Source: Microbulbifer sp. MKSA007
Lineage (GTDB): Bacteria > Pseudomonadota > Gammaproteobacteria > Pseudomonadales > Cellvibrionaceae
Assembly: GCA_032615215.1 (NCBI GenBank)
Contig: CP128433.1
Location: forward strand, 2,811,501-2,875,500
Direction: 5' to 3'
Length of the DNA: 64,000 nucleotides
Shown here: one piece after another, positions 54,231 to 63,732 of the stretch
How the letters are laid out: every line of letters starts with the position of its first letter
Numbering within the stretch: the stretch's first letter is position 1
Program-made: the position numbers and the translations under genes
Notes under the pieces: model-generated
What the model saw: only the letters and a program-made list of their open reading frames with translations
Told to the model about the DNA's origin: nothing
Database searches by the model: none

Positions 54231-55139
54231 GTGGTTAATAGAGTGCTAGCTTCTCCAAAAGGACCAGAACTGTCAGAGTTGGTCCAAGGCTACTGGCGTG
54301 TGAGTGATTGGAATTTAAGCCCTCAGGAGCGCCTGACATTCCTAAAGCAACATATAGATAAAGGGGTTACCACCGTAGATCATGCTGATATTTACGGAGA
54401 TTACTCCTGCGAACAGTTATTCGGCGAGGCCCTTAAGCTGGATAGATCTGTTCGCAATCACATCGAGATTGTCACCAAATGCAATATCAAATTGCTTTCT
54501 GAAAAATATCCAAACAGGAAAGTTAAGTACTATGACTCCAGCGCTGAACATATTCAGCACTCGGTTAATAACTCCTTAGCCCATCTCGGTGTAGAGCACA
54601 TCGACATCCTGCTTCTTCATCGACCTGATGTTTTGATGGATGCAGATGAAATTGCCAGCACATTCGCCGCACTGCAGAAGTCCGGTAAGGTATTACATTT
54701 CGGCGTTTCCAACTTTACCTCCCAGCAATTTGATTTGTTGCAGTCCCGCCTGAGTTCACTACTGGTGACAAATCAGGTCGAGATTAATCCTATCAATTTT
54801 AGCGCTGCGGAGGATGGAACTCTGGATCAACTGCAGCAATATAGAATTCATCCTATGGCTTGGTCCTGCTTAGCTGGAGGGGAAATTTTTAGTGGATCAA
54901 GCACCCAAGCAACACGGTTACGAATCACCCTGGAAGATATCAAGGAGGAAATCGGGGCGACCAGTATTGACCAGGTAATCTATGCGTGGGTACGACGCTT
55001 TCCCTCCAAGCCCCTAGCAATTATGGGGTCGGGAAAAATTGAGCGCGTTCAGTCGGCGATAGAAAGCCTGAAACTCAATTTGAGTAGAGAACAGTGGTAT
55101 AGAATATGGACCGCCTCTAAGGGGATTGAAGTTCCCTAG
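54231..55139 (+). CDS. Aldo/keto reductase (YdhF-like)
   Basis: A 302-residue NADPH-dependent aldo/keto reductase. VTTVDHADIYGDYSCEQLFGEAL contains the catalytic Asp/Tyr, HIDILLLHRPDVLMD the catalytic His. KVLHFGVSNFTSQQFD and the C-terminal IMGSGKIERVQSAI bind the cofactor. A GTG start at 54231 gives MVNRVLASPKGPELS, matching the N-terminus of the YdhF branch. Substrate unknown. Confidence 0.93.
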   Translation: MVNRVLASPKGPELSELVQGYWRVSDWNLSPQERLTFLKQHIDKGVTTVDHADIYGDYSCEQLFGEALKLDRSVRNHIEIVTKCNIKLLSEKYPNRKVKYYDSSAEHIQHSVNNSLAHLGVEHIDILLLHRPDVLMDADEIASTFAALQKSGKVLHFGVSNFTSQQFDLLQSRLSSLLVTNQVEINPINFSAAEDGTLDQLQQYRIHPMAWSCLAGGEIFSGSSTQATRLRITLEDIKEEIGATSIDQVIYAWVRRFPSKPLAIMGSGKIERVQSAIESLKLNLSREQWYRIWTASKGIEVP

Positions 55140-55223
55140 ATCCAGCTTTCAGCCTAACAAATTATTGATTACTTGACTTACGCAAAAAATAATTTATTAA
55201 GACTAATCTCTTGCTTAACAATT

Positions 55224-55256
55224 GGGTGGTGTAACTTTAATTCGGTTACACCACCC
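55224..55256. terminator. Hairpin between convergent genes
   Basis: GGGTGGTGTAAC (55224-55235) and GTTACACCACCC (55245-55256) form a perfect 12-bp stem with a 9-nt loop between two convergent genes. It may serve both directions, although neither side has a T run. Confidence 0.65.
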
Positions 55257-55280
55257 ATCAACCAGACAAGTATATTTGTT

Positions 55281-55982
55281 CTACGGCCCCATCTGGCTTG
55301 ACCACTGCATCAAGCGCCCCTGGGACATATTTTTATTTTTCTCATCCCCATTATTCATAAAAGATGCCAGTTCGGTTACCAGATTTGCCTTTCGCCACTC
55401 ATAAAGAAAGCTTGCAAGCACATGGAAGGCAGCATCTGAACAGTTGGAAATGACTTGCAGCTGACCATTATTATTCCCTTCCAGGGAACTTAAACGCTCC
55501 ATCCACTTTCCTGGGGCAAATGCATAATGGTATGAGACTCCGATATTATTGAGGTGGGGCCCGAAACCCTGGGTACCCAAAAGATCTTGCTGCAAAAAAT
55601 CTCTGAAATTATCATGCTGTGTCTGGCTAACTTGCAGGCCATAATACTGAGCTGTTGGGTCTGCATTCATCCCTGTGTCATCACGCCAACGACCAGCAAT
55701 AGGCCTCATACTATTGTGACGCCCGCCCACTGAGCCTTTAAATGCATCCCAAGAACTGTTGGGGTCCCAACCTACGATAGTATCGATAACACCATTGTGA
55801 CCTGATATTAATGCCGTGTGACCATTCCATGTTCTACCCAGAGAACTTTCCACCCCACCATTATTCCACCACTGCGCGTAAAACCTGGAAAAAAGAGAAC
55901 CGTATGACCTCAAACTGGATACAAAACAAATACCTGCAAAGTATCCTCCACACGCCCTAGGATTAAAACCTCTTCCGCTCAT
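55281..55982 (-). CDS. Orphan protein, possible papain-like (NlpC/P60-type) enzyme
   Basis: A 233-residue soluble protein. The ATG at 55982 is preferred: GGAGG lies 9 nt upstream, while the ATG at 55991 touches it. Two blocks stand out, NGHTALISGHNGVIDTIVGW and SNCSDAAFHVLASFLYEW. A His block followed by an NC block is the order of permuted papain-fold amidases and acyltransferases (LRAT/YiiX-like). Such domains occur as secreted toxin domains. No immunity gene or secretion marker is adjacent, so an effector role is speculative. Confidence 0.65.
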   Translation of the reverse strand: MSGRGFNPRACGGYFAGICFVSSLRSYGSLFSRFYAQWWNNGGVESSLGRTWNGHTALISGHNGVIDTIVGWDPNSSWDAFKGSVGGRHNSMRPIAGRWRDDTGMNADPTAQYYGLQVSQTQHDNFRDFLQQDLLGTQGFGPHLNNIGVSYHYAFAPGKWMERLSSLEGNNNGQLQVISNCSDAAFHVLASFLYEWRKANLVTELASFMNNGDEKNKNMSQGRLMQWSSQMGP

Positions 55983-55991
55983 CGCCCACAT

Positions 55992-56894
55992 CCTCCATAA
56001 CGACTATGAAATTTTTTGCCAAAATTGTTATTTAATATTTTGACAATTCAAGAACTCTTTCAATTCATCGCTAAAGCCACTGAATTATTATTTTTATTAC
56101 TCAGGACCTAATGAAAATTGACAGACTTTCTATATAACTCGAGATTATTTGATACCAAATCTGGTACTACCGTGTCAACACGGGAAATATTTCAAGCTGA
56201 AGAGAAGGGGTAACTGAGAGGCAAAGTAAAATAGGAGTCATGTATCCTCTAAAATTTATCAGAGAATCGCAAACAACCCAATGGGTCCACAATAAAACTC
56301 AAGATATGAAAGGATATAAAGCAGTTATTAGATATTATTTGCTTATTACCAAGTATAGTTGAATCATGAAAATTATTAGGAAATTACAAAACAACGACCA
56401 TAAGAGAACTCACATACTAAAAACTCCCGCATAAAGGATTCCTTTTATAGGCATACCTGTACAAGGAAGACTCAAAAGGCTGAGGGGAAGCTACTCTAAA
56501 GATCCTTTCTCTCATCCACAATCGCCTTTAACTTTCCCTCTCCAGCCTGCTCAATCGCATTACTCACGAGCTACTTGAGCTAAAGATTTCTCCCCCTACT
56601 AACTTGAGCAAACATTTAAATGGGGATAATGATTGCAAATTTTAGCCATCTTTCGAAATAGATAACTTTACATATCTACAGTTCTAGGCAATTACCGACT
56701 GCTTATCGGACAAATTGATGACATTCCAATTAATTAACCAATAGACATCGAGAGAACAAAGATCAAAGAGGATAATTCGACTGATTTTGAAACTTCAATT
56801 TTGGCTCACCACATCAATGGCGTAGAGTGAGGCGAGCCCCAAGAAAGAATTTACTTATTAGCCACATCGATCGCAGGGTTACCAAGTGCACTGT
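55992..56894. other. Gene-free stretch of about 900 bp
   Basis: AT-rich, no credible gene. At 56492-56566 the minus strand carries a short GTG frame (SNAIEQAGEGKLKAIVDERK) that looks coding in composition and may be a gene remnant. Nothing else recognised. Confidence 0.4.
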
Positions 56895-57674
56895 TTAGAA
56901 CAGAGGCCAGGCGAACTCCCCCTGCTGCAAACGCTTTTCAAGGGAGTCCTGACAGCGCAGAAAGTACTTTTCCCCAAGTTGTGTTTCGCTGGTATAGGCG
57001 AGACCATGGGCTAAGTGATGAGACTCCCGGGCCCAAACTTCGGCCGAGGTAGACTGCCAGATCTGCCTCTCAGCCGCACTAATTTTATCCATTTGCTCCT
57101 GAGCATAATCTTGCCAGTCTAAAAACAAACGGGCGACCATATGGATGTCCCAGAGCGCGTGTAAATTCGTTTCGACCCCATAGAATTGGACTTCCACATC
57201 ATTACCCCCTTTATCTGAAAATAATCCGGTATGTAATGGCTGATGAAGGTCGCCAACAAAGTGGGCAATAAACATCAGTGCTTCTGCACGCTCCGTCTTG
57301 GTGCGCGAGCGATCGGCCAATACTTCCTGATATCTTTGAATCGCCTTCAATATACAACCCGCAGGTGGGCAGTCCCTCGCCTCATCATAAGTACTCCAGT
57401 CTCGAGACAAGTTTATATAGTGAAGCGGCGCAGCCCAGTTATAAGTCTCATCAGACCTAATTCGATCAGCCCAAGTTGTGGATTCAGCTAGGTGCGGCTC
57501 ACCGACTTCATCAAGGAGCAACTCTATTTCGGCGGCTACCTCCGGGTCCAGGTAATGCCATGCAATTTCTCCAACGACCCTGTGACCATCATCTCCCCAA
57601 GCGTGTGCTTGTGTCATAGCTGTGAGTCCGAATAGTGCAACCGCTATACGGGAAATTATCAATCGTATGCTCAT
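56895..57674 (-). CDS. S1/P1 nuclease family protein
   Basis: A 259-residue exported zinc-dependent nuclease. The signal peptide ends TQAHA and the mature chain starts WGDDGHRVVGEIAWHYL, where the N-terminal Trp and His coordinate zinc. Other ligands are in FIAHFVGDLHQPLHTG and NLHALWDIHM. Degrades single-stranded nucleic acid outside the cytoplasm, probably for phosphate or nucleoside scavenging. Family length normal. Confidence 0.93.
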   Translation of the reverse strand: MSIRLIISRIAVALFGLTAMTQAHAWGDDGHRVVGEIAWHYLDPEVAAEIELLLDEVGEPHLAESTTWADRIRSDETYNWAAPLHYINLSRDWSTYDEARDCPPAGCILKAIQRYQEVLADRSRTKTERAEALMFIAHFVGDLHQPLHTGLFSDKGGNDVEVQFYGVETNLHALWDIHMVARLFLDWQDYAQEQMDKISAAERQIWQSTSAEVWARESHHLAHGLAYTSETQLGEKYFLRCQDSLEKRLQQGEFAWPLF

Positions 57675-57908
57675 TGGGCATGTCCGCCAGAGTGAATTTG
57701 CTGCGTACTTTAACGCCAGTATGTGACAAGTTCACGGCTGTAATAATTTATTTATATGTGCACTACATAATCGCTTCAGCTCTTAGACAGTACCCAATAA
57801 AAATCACATAACAGTCTCCACTGGAACTTGGAACCTAAGTTGCAAGAGCAAAACTCGATAATTACTTGGGCCACTTGAGTTGGCAATTCTTTAGACCAGG
57901 AAAACGCT

Positions 57909-60900
57909 ATGAAACCTTCTCTGTTCCCGCGCGTATTGTTATCCGCGGCGATTATCTCTGCAGCTAGTATGGCGCAGGTATCTTATGCACAAGAAACCGC
58001 AGCGGGTATCCGCGGATCTATTACCGGTAGCAATGGGCAAACAATTAGCGATGCCAAGGTAACGGTAGTTCACACCCCCTCTAACAGTCGTCGGGTTGTA
58101 GAGGTGAGCGATTCCGGCCAGTTCAACCTAAGTGGCTTACGTGTAGGTGGACCTTACACTGTAACTATAGAGTCAGGCGAAGGTAATCGGGTATTAGAAA
58201 ATATCTACCTGTCTGTAGGCGATACCCTGCCGCTAACCTTAACTTTAGACAACTCCAACCTGGAAGAAGTGAGCGTAATTGGCCAAGCCATAACCAATTC
58301 TCGCTTGGCTGTCGGCCCCTCTTCTCACTTTAATAGTGATGATCTGGCGAGCGCGCCTTCTGTAAACCGCGATATTAAAGACCTTGTTCGACTAGACCCA
58401 CGCGTCTATATCGATGAAGCCAGTGACGACTCCATTAAATGCACTGGTGCAAACTCACGCTTCAACAGCCTGACTGTTGATGGCGTTCGCATGAATGATA
58501 ACTTCGGCCTGAACGGATGGGGCTACCCGACAGAGCGTATGCCTTTCTCATACGACGCCATTGACCAGGTTGCCGTAGAACTTGCACCTTTTGATGTTCA
58601 GTATGGTGGGTTTAGCGCATGTAATATCAATGCTGTTACCAAGTCCGGCACCAACGAATGGCACGGCTCTTTCTTCTATGATTATACTGATGACGGATTC
58701 CGCGGTGACTCCTTAGAAGGAGAAGACATCGACACAGGCAGTTTTGATGAGAAGCGTTACAATGCTGCGCTGGGCGGTGCCATTATTGAAGACAAGCTGT
58801 TTTTCTTTGCTGCCTACGAAAAACTGGAAGGTGTAGCCAACTTCTACCGCGGCCCTGCTGGCAGCGGCGCAGCCACCGAAGTCCAGGGTGTTTCTCAGGA
58901 GCAGGTGAATGAAATTACTCGTATCGCCAATGAAGTTTACGACTACAATCCCGGCAGCCTTCCGTCCGGTATCCCAGAGGAAGACGAAAAACTGTTAGTC
59001 AAACTTGACTGGAATATAAATGATAATCACCGCGCCTCTCTTACTTACAACTACAATGATGGTTTCTCTATCGCAGAATCTGACGGCGATCCCGACGAAC
59101 TGGAATTGTCCAACCACTATTACGAGCGCGGTGCTGAGCTGAACTCCTACGTCGTGCAAATGTTCTCTGACTGGAGTGACATCTTCTCGACTGAAATGAA
59201 GCTCGGTTATTCTGAATTAGATAATCGTCAACTTTCTCTCGGCGGCACTGACTTCGGTGAAGTTCAGATTACCACTTACAATGACCACGATAATAATGGT
59301 AGCGATTCACGTGCCACTGTTTACCTCGGTGCAGATGACTCTCGACATGCGAACAAGCTGAGCTACGATAACCTGACCTTCAAGCTAGCGGGCAAGCTCC
59401 TTCTGGGGGAGCACAACCTGACTGCCGGCTACGAGCATGAAAACTTCGATGTATACAACCTGTTTATTCAGGAAGCTGCCGGTGAGTATCGCTTCAGTAG
59501 TGTAGAAGACTTTGAAGCCGGCACCCCAAGCCGTATCACCTACGAAAATGCGACCGGTACCAATAATATTCTGGATGCTGCTGCAGAGTTCGCCTACGAC
59601 ATTGATACTTTATATGTTCAAGACGAATACACTTTTGCAGACGTGGACCTTACCGTTGTAGCTGGCTTGCGCTATGACCGCTATAGCAGTGATGATAAGC
59701 CTGTGGAAAACTCTGATATCACCGCTGCCTACGGCTTCTCTAACCAGCACACCATGGATGGTCTGGACCTGTTGCAACCGCGCTTGGGTCTAAGCTGGAA
59801 CGTCGATGACAACCTAGAGGTTCACGGTGGTGTCGGCCTCTACTCTGGCGGCAACCCCAACGTTTGGATCTCCAACAATTATTCCAATAACGGTGTAATA
59901 CAGATCGAAGCTCAGGATAGATCTGGCACCTCCCTGTTTGGTATGGATTGGACTGGCAATGGTAATCCTATCTACGATATCCCCCAGTCCCTCTATGATC
60001 AGGTTGCCAGCGGTGATGGTTACCTGGGCGGCGTAAACCTGATGGATCCGGATTTCGAAGTCCCATCTGTCTGGAAGTATGCAATTGGTGCTAGCTACGA
60101 ATTCGAGTCTGGCTACTTGCTGTCTGCAGATTACCTGTACACTGACTACCAGGATGCTGCAATCATTCAAGATATCTCGCTTGAGCAAGTTGGCACTACC
60201 TTGGATGGCCGCGCCATCTATGATAGCTCCAATGACCGTAGCGGAGACTTTATGCTTACCAACGTGGACGGGGACTCTGGTTTCTCCAGCGTGTTCTCCC
60301 TTGGACTGAGCAAGTCTTTCGACTTTGGACTGAATGTAGCAGTTGGTTACGCTTTCACTGAAGCTGAAGACGTCAACCCGATGACCAGCTCTGTGGCCTA
60401 CTCCAACTACACCACTATCGCGACTACCGACGCGCAAGATCCAGGTACAGCCACTTCCAACTATGTAGTACCTCACCGCTTTACTCTCAAGCTTGATTAC
60501 GCCCAAGAGTTTTTTGCCGGTTACGAAACGCGCTTCACCCTGTTCGGTAGCGCCAACGAAGGCTTACCCTATAACTATACATTTGCCGGTAGTAACTTAA
60601 CTGGTGTTGCGGGTTATGATAACGCGCTGCTCTACGTCCCAACCGGAATAGATGATCCCAATGTAGTGTTCGGGGATGACTTTGATACTGATGCATTTTT
60701 TGCATGGGTTGAATCAGAAGATCTGGACAGCGGCACCATGGAGCGCAACTCTCTGAATAGCGACTGGTGGACCAAGTTCGACCTGCGTATCGATCAGGAG
60801 CTGCCAGGTTGGCGTGCTGAAGATCGCGTAAATGCATACTTTGTTATCGAGAACCTGGGCAACCTGCTAAATGATGAGTGGGGCGTAATGTATCAAACCG

Positions 60901-61049
60901 ACTTCCCACGCCATCAGCCTGCAGTTGCAGCCAGTGTTGATGATCAGGGCCGTTACGTATTTGGAGAATTTGTGGAACCCTCCGGCCAAACTCGCGTTGC
61001 TGATGCTTCTCTCTGGAGTGCCCGTATGGGTATTCGTTACGAGTTCTAA
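57909..61049 (+). CDS. Oar-like TonB-dependent receptor with carboxypeptidase-regulatory-like domain
   Basis: A 1046-residue outer-membrane protein. The signal peptide ends VSYA. Then an N-terminal beta-sandwich (GIRGSITGSNGQTISDAKVTV, about residues 32-120), a plug (DIKDLVRLDPRVYIDEAS, RFNSLTVDGVRMNDNFGL) and a large barrel ending SARMGIRYEF. This matches Oar-type receptors, which export or import peptides or other large ligands. It stands alone with its own promoter region (57675-57908) and a strong terminator. Ligand unknown. Confidence 0.93.
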   Translation: MKPSLFPRVLLSAAIISAASMAQVSYAQETAAGIRGSITGSNGQTISDAKVTVVHTPSNSRRVVEVSDSGQFNLSGLRVGGPYTVTIESGEGNRVLENIYLSVGDTLPLTLTLDNSNLEEVSVIGQAITNSRLAVGPSSHFNSDDLASAPSVNRDIKDLVRLDPRVYIDEASDDSIKCTGANSRFNSLTVDGVRMNDNFGLNGWGYPTERMPFSYDAIDQVAVELAPFDVQYGGFSACNINAVTKSGTNEWHGSFFYDYTDDGFRGDSLEGEDIDTGSFDEKRYNAALGGAIIEDKLFFFAAYEKLEGVANFYRGPAGSGAATEVQGVSQEQVNEITRIANEVYDYNPGSLPSGIPEEDEKLLVKLDWNINDNHRASLTYNYNDGFSIAESDGDPDELELSNHYYERGAELNSYVVQMFSDWSDIFSTEMKLGYSELDNRQLSLGGTDFGEVQITTYNDHDNNGSDSRATVYLGADDSRHANKLSYDNLTFKLAGKLLLGEHNLTAGYEHENFDVYNLFIQEAAGEYRFSSVEDFEAGTPSRITYENATGTNNILDAAAEFAYDIDTLYVQDEYTFADVDLTVVAGLRYDRYSSDDKPVENSDITAAYGFSNQHTMDGLDLLQPRLGLSWNVDDNLEVHGGVGLYSGGNPNVWISNNYSNNGVIQIEAQDRSGTSLFGMDWTGNGNPIYDIPQSLYDQVASGDGYLGGVNLMDPDFEVPSVWKYAIGASYEFESGYLLSADYLYTDYQDAAIIQDISLEQVGTTLDGRAIYDSSNDRSGDFMLTNVDGDSGFSSVFSLGLSKSFDFGLNVAVGYAFTEAEDVNPMTSSVAYSNYTTIATTDAQDPGTATSNYVVPHRFTLKLDYAQEFFAGYETRFTLFGSANEGLPYNYTFAGSNLTGVAGYDNALLYVPTGIDDPNVVFGDDFDTDAFFAWVESEDLDSGTMERNSLNSDWWTKFDLRIDQELPGWRAEDRVNAYFVIENLGNLLNDEWGVMYQTDFPRHQPAVAASVDDQGRYVFGEFVEPSGQTRVADASLWSARMGIRYEF

Positions 61050-61065
61050 TCCCACCTTTCCCCGT

Positions 61066-61095
61066 AAGGCCGCATTGTTTACTGCGGCCTTTTTT
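61066..61095 (+). terminator. Terminator after Oar-like receptor
   Basis: AAGGCCGCA (61066-61074) and TGCGGCCTT (61083-61091) form a 9-bp stem with an 8-nt loop, followed by a T run to 61095. It lies 16 bp after the stop codon. Confidence 0.93.
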
Positions 61096-61268
61096 GTTTC
61101 GCCTTTCCAGAAACCGGTTCTCTCTTCAATAGCTGCCGAGATAATTACTTTTCTGGAGCTAAACTTCTTCACCTCAAAAGCAGTAAGGCGTAAAGGTTGA
61201 GCGATTGGAAATAAAAAAGCCGCATTTACTTACAGCTTTTTACTCAGCATTAAGGCAAGCTCTGTAAG

Positions 61269-63482
61269 CTAAGCACTACCCAGCCAACGCGCCAAGGTTT
61301 CCCGAAGAAGATCCTTGCTCAGAGGCTTAGTCAGAAAATCATCCATACCTGCTGCCAGGCAACGGCCCTCAAATTGCTCTTCAGTAGTACTGGTTACAGC
61401 AACAATAGGCAGGCGATCATCCGGGCGGTGCTCGGACTCCCAGCGACGCAGTATCTCGATAATCTGCGCACTGTGATCTGTATTTTGCTGGCAATCCACT
61501 AACACCAAATCATAATGGCCTTCAGACAAGCGAACTAATGCATCATCCGCATCTACTGCTATATCTACCTGGTAACCCAGGGCCTGAAGCATCTCCTCAG
61601 TCACCCACTGATGAGGCCTGGACTCCTCAACCAAGAGCAATGAGTAGTGGCGCGGCTGATCCGCCCCACCGGTAACCACTCTTCGACAGCTTCTTTTCGC
61701 ACCGCCAAACAGTAATCCCACTAACGCATCGTGCAGTTCTTTACGGGTCACCGGTCGACTCAGATACTGTGCCGATGGTAAGAGTTGCTGCAAATGAGTG
61801 AACTCACTTTTCTGGCCAAAGCCGCCCAGGCATACCAGGCGACTCTCTTTATTCTTTGCCCCTTGGGACTCTTCAAAGAAAGGCGTAATGGAGTCGAAAA
61901 GAGTCGAATCCCCCATTGCCGGTACCATCATTACCAATTGGTTGCGCTCTACCGCTTGGCGCAGCAACTGCTGGACTTCGCACTCGCAACCTTCGCACCA
62001 GCGGATGGACTTTACATCCATCCCAAAAGAACGCAGCACCTGCACCAGACCTGAAATAAACAGGCCTTTCTGATGAATTAACAAGACTTCAATATCCTGT
62101 AACTTTCTGTCCGGTGTGAGGTAGGTTCGCTGGTTTGGCTCGGTGGAATACTTGATCACCACCTGATAGCGGTTGCCGTCTGGGGTTGAATGCAGTTGAA
62201 GGTAACCGCCCATTGCTTCGGCTAGGCCTTTAGCAATCGAGAGTCCGAGACCTGTAGTTACCTGGGTGGTATCCATACGGGAGAAGGCACCGAAAAGTTC
62301 GCTCTCGTCCGGCAATATCTCACCGCGCCCATCATCCATCAAAGTGATCGAGAGCTGCCCCTCTACCGTGGTGATCGGGTTATAAGATACCTCACCCCAC
62401 AGCTCGCCTCTTTGGGCAATGCCAGTAGCGGAGTCCACCAGATTGCGAATCAGCTGGGCCGTTTTGCGATTATCCCCTGTCACCATCACCGGGAGATTGT
62501 CATCAATCTGGAAGTTAAATTCTAACTCCTGGCTGTGGGCCGCCCTCGCTGCAAACTTGAATGATTTTTCTACAGTCTTGACCAGGTTAAAGGGGCCCTG
62601 ACGCAACCGAATATCTTTGCGAGCCACCCGGGTAAACAAGCCCACATTATCAACCAGTTTGAGTTGCTGGCTACTGGCAACCTTGGCCAGCTCTACCCAT
62701 TCGCGCTGACGGTCACTCAATGGCTCAGCTTCCAGCAGCGCTAAGGCACCAAGGGAGTCAGACAGCTGACTGCGGAATTCCTGTCCGATATTAACTATGA
62801 ACTCATTGGTCAGTTCAACAGCAGCTTCGGAATGCTTGCGTGCTGCTGCTAGACTGCTTGCTCTCTGTTGCAGCTCCTGCATCGCAGACAGACGCTCCCA
62901 ATAGTTCTCCGATTCGCGACGGCCCTGGTGGGCAGTCAGCCAAATAAAAGCGAGGGTGAGAGTTCCGTAGATGGTCCCCAGGATCATGCCTGAGAACAGT
63001 GCCATTAGCGCTGCTGGCAGTAGCGAGGTTGCGGTGAACCAAGTCAGAAAACGATGGTAGGGAGAAAATACGGTGGTGACACTGGAGCAAAAGATTACCG
63101 AATAGATCCACAGGAAGTGGGTCTCAGGCGCAAACCCCATTAAATAGACAAAGTAAAATAAGGTAATGCCCCACCAGGCTGAGCCGATAATCGAGAACAG
63201 AAAGTAACGATTGCGCCAACGATTTGGTCCCGAGCCATACAGGTGGTCGAAGCGAAAAACGTAGTAGCCCCTAATCAGGGTTAGTACTACCAGGCCGATT
63301 CCCATTGTTAATAACAGGCGCGGAGCTTCTAGGCGCATGTCGCCAATAGAGGCTGCGATTAGAAATGCAAAAAGGGAGAGCACCATGCCGCGCCGGGTAT
63401 ATTTGGCTATACGCATATCAGTTGCGCGGCAAATACGTCTGTCTTTTTGAACCTTGAGTTCAGGGCGATCAAATATAGACAT
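61269..63482 (-). CDS. Hybrid histidine kinase/response regulator with degenerate H-box
   Basis: A 737-residue protein. Six or seven membrane helices (residues 32-185) are followed by a coiled coil, a HisKA-like region, an HATPase domain (N box RNLVDSATG at 346-354, DDGRG at 383-387, TGLGLSIAKG at 410-419), a degenerate receiver (about 462-590) and a C-terminal receiver (612-737; Asp 663, Thr 697, Lys 719; first acidic pair replaced by Glu 619/620). The expected phosphoacceptor His of the H-box is Gln 234 (FIVNIGQEFRSQL), so normal autophosphorylation is not expected. It may be a phosphatase, a pseudokinase scaffold, or be phosphorylated by a partner. DUF2788 lies upstream. Confidence 0.9.
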   Translation of the reverse strand: MSIFDRPELKVQKDRRICRATDMRIAKYTRRGMVLSLFAFLIAASIGDMRLEAPRLLLTMGIGLVVLTLIRGYYVFRFDHLYGSGPNRWRNRYFLFSIIGSAWWGITLFYFVYLMGFAPETHFLWIYSVIFCSSVTTVFSPYHRFLTWFTATSLLPAALMALFSGMILGTIYGTLTLAFIWLTAHQGRRESENYWERLSAMQELQQRASSLAAARKHSEAAVELTNEFIVNIGQEFRSQLSDSLGALALLEAEPLSDRQREWVELAKVASSQQLKLVDNVGLFTRVARKDIRLRQGPFNLVKTVEKSFKFAARAAHSQELEFNFQIDDNLPVMVTGDNRKTAQLIRNLVDSATGIAQRGELWGEVSYNPITTVEGQLSITLMDDGRGEILPDESELFGAFSRMDTTQVTTGLGLSIAKGLAEAMGGYLQLHSTPDGNRYQVVIKYSTEPNQRTYLTPDRKLQDIEVLLIHQKGLFISGLVQVLRSFGMDVKSIRWCEGCECEVQQLLRQAVERNQLVMMVPAMGDSTLFDSITPFFEESQGAKNKESRLVCLGGFGQKSEFTHLQQLLPSAQYLSRPVTRKELHDALVGLLFGGAKRSCRRVVTGGADQPRHYSLLLVEESRPHQWVTEEMLQALGYQVDIAVDADDALVRLSEGHYDLVLVDCQQNTDHSAQIIEILRRWESEHRPDDRLPIVAVTSTTEEQFEGRCLAAGMDDFLTKPLSKDLLRETLARWLGSA

Positions 63483-63528
63483 TGCGACCTTCCCTGAGAG
63501 ACTGGGTATCCGGTGCCATTGAAGCTCC

Positions 63529-63732
63529 CTAGCCTATCCCGAGTACTTCAACCAAAACGGTCTTTATTAGAAATCCCAGCAATCCAAGCCCCAGAGCGAG
63601 GAACAGAATAAATGTCCCAAATCTACCAGCCTTGGAGTCTTTTGCCAGGTTCCAAACAATAAACACCATAAATAGAATTAGTGCACCGATTCCCAACCAC
63701 AGGGAATACTCTTCAAACTGCTCAAATGTCAT
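63529..63732 (-). CDS. DUF2788 family membrane protein
   Basis: A 67-residue protein with two membrane helices (LWLGIGALILFMVFIVWNLA and FGTFILFLALGLGLLGFLIK) and the acidic MTFEQFEEY start of the DUF2788 family. Function unknown. It lies 46 bp upstream of the hybrid kinase on the same strand, so co-transcription is likely. Confidence 0.85.
   Translation of the reverse strand: MTFEQFEEYSLWLGIGALILFMVFIVWNLAKDSKAGRFGTFILFLALGLGLLGFLIKTVLVEVLGIG

Noticed and set aside
59814..60506. 230-codon frame antisense to the Oar-like receptor
   Set aside because: Shadow of a long highly expressed-type gene on the other strand; no start signal and no recognisable motif.
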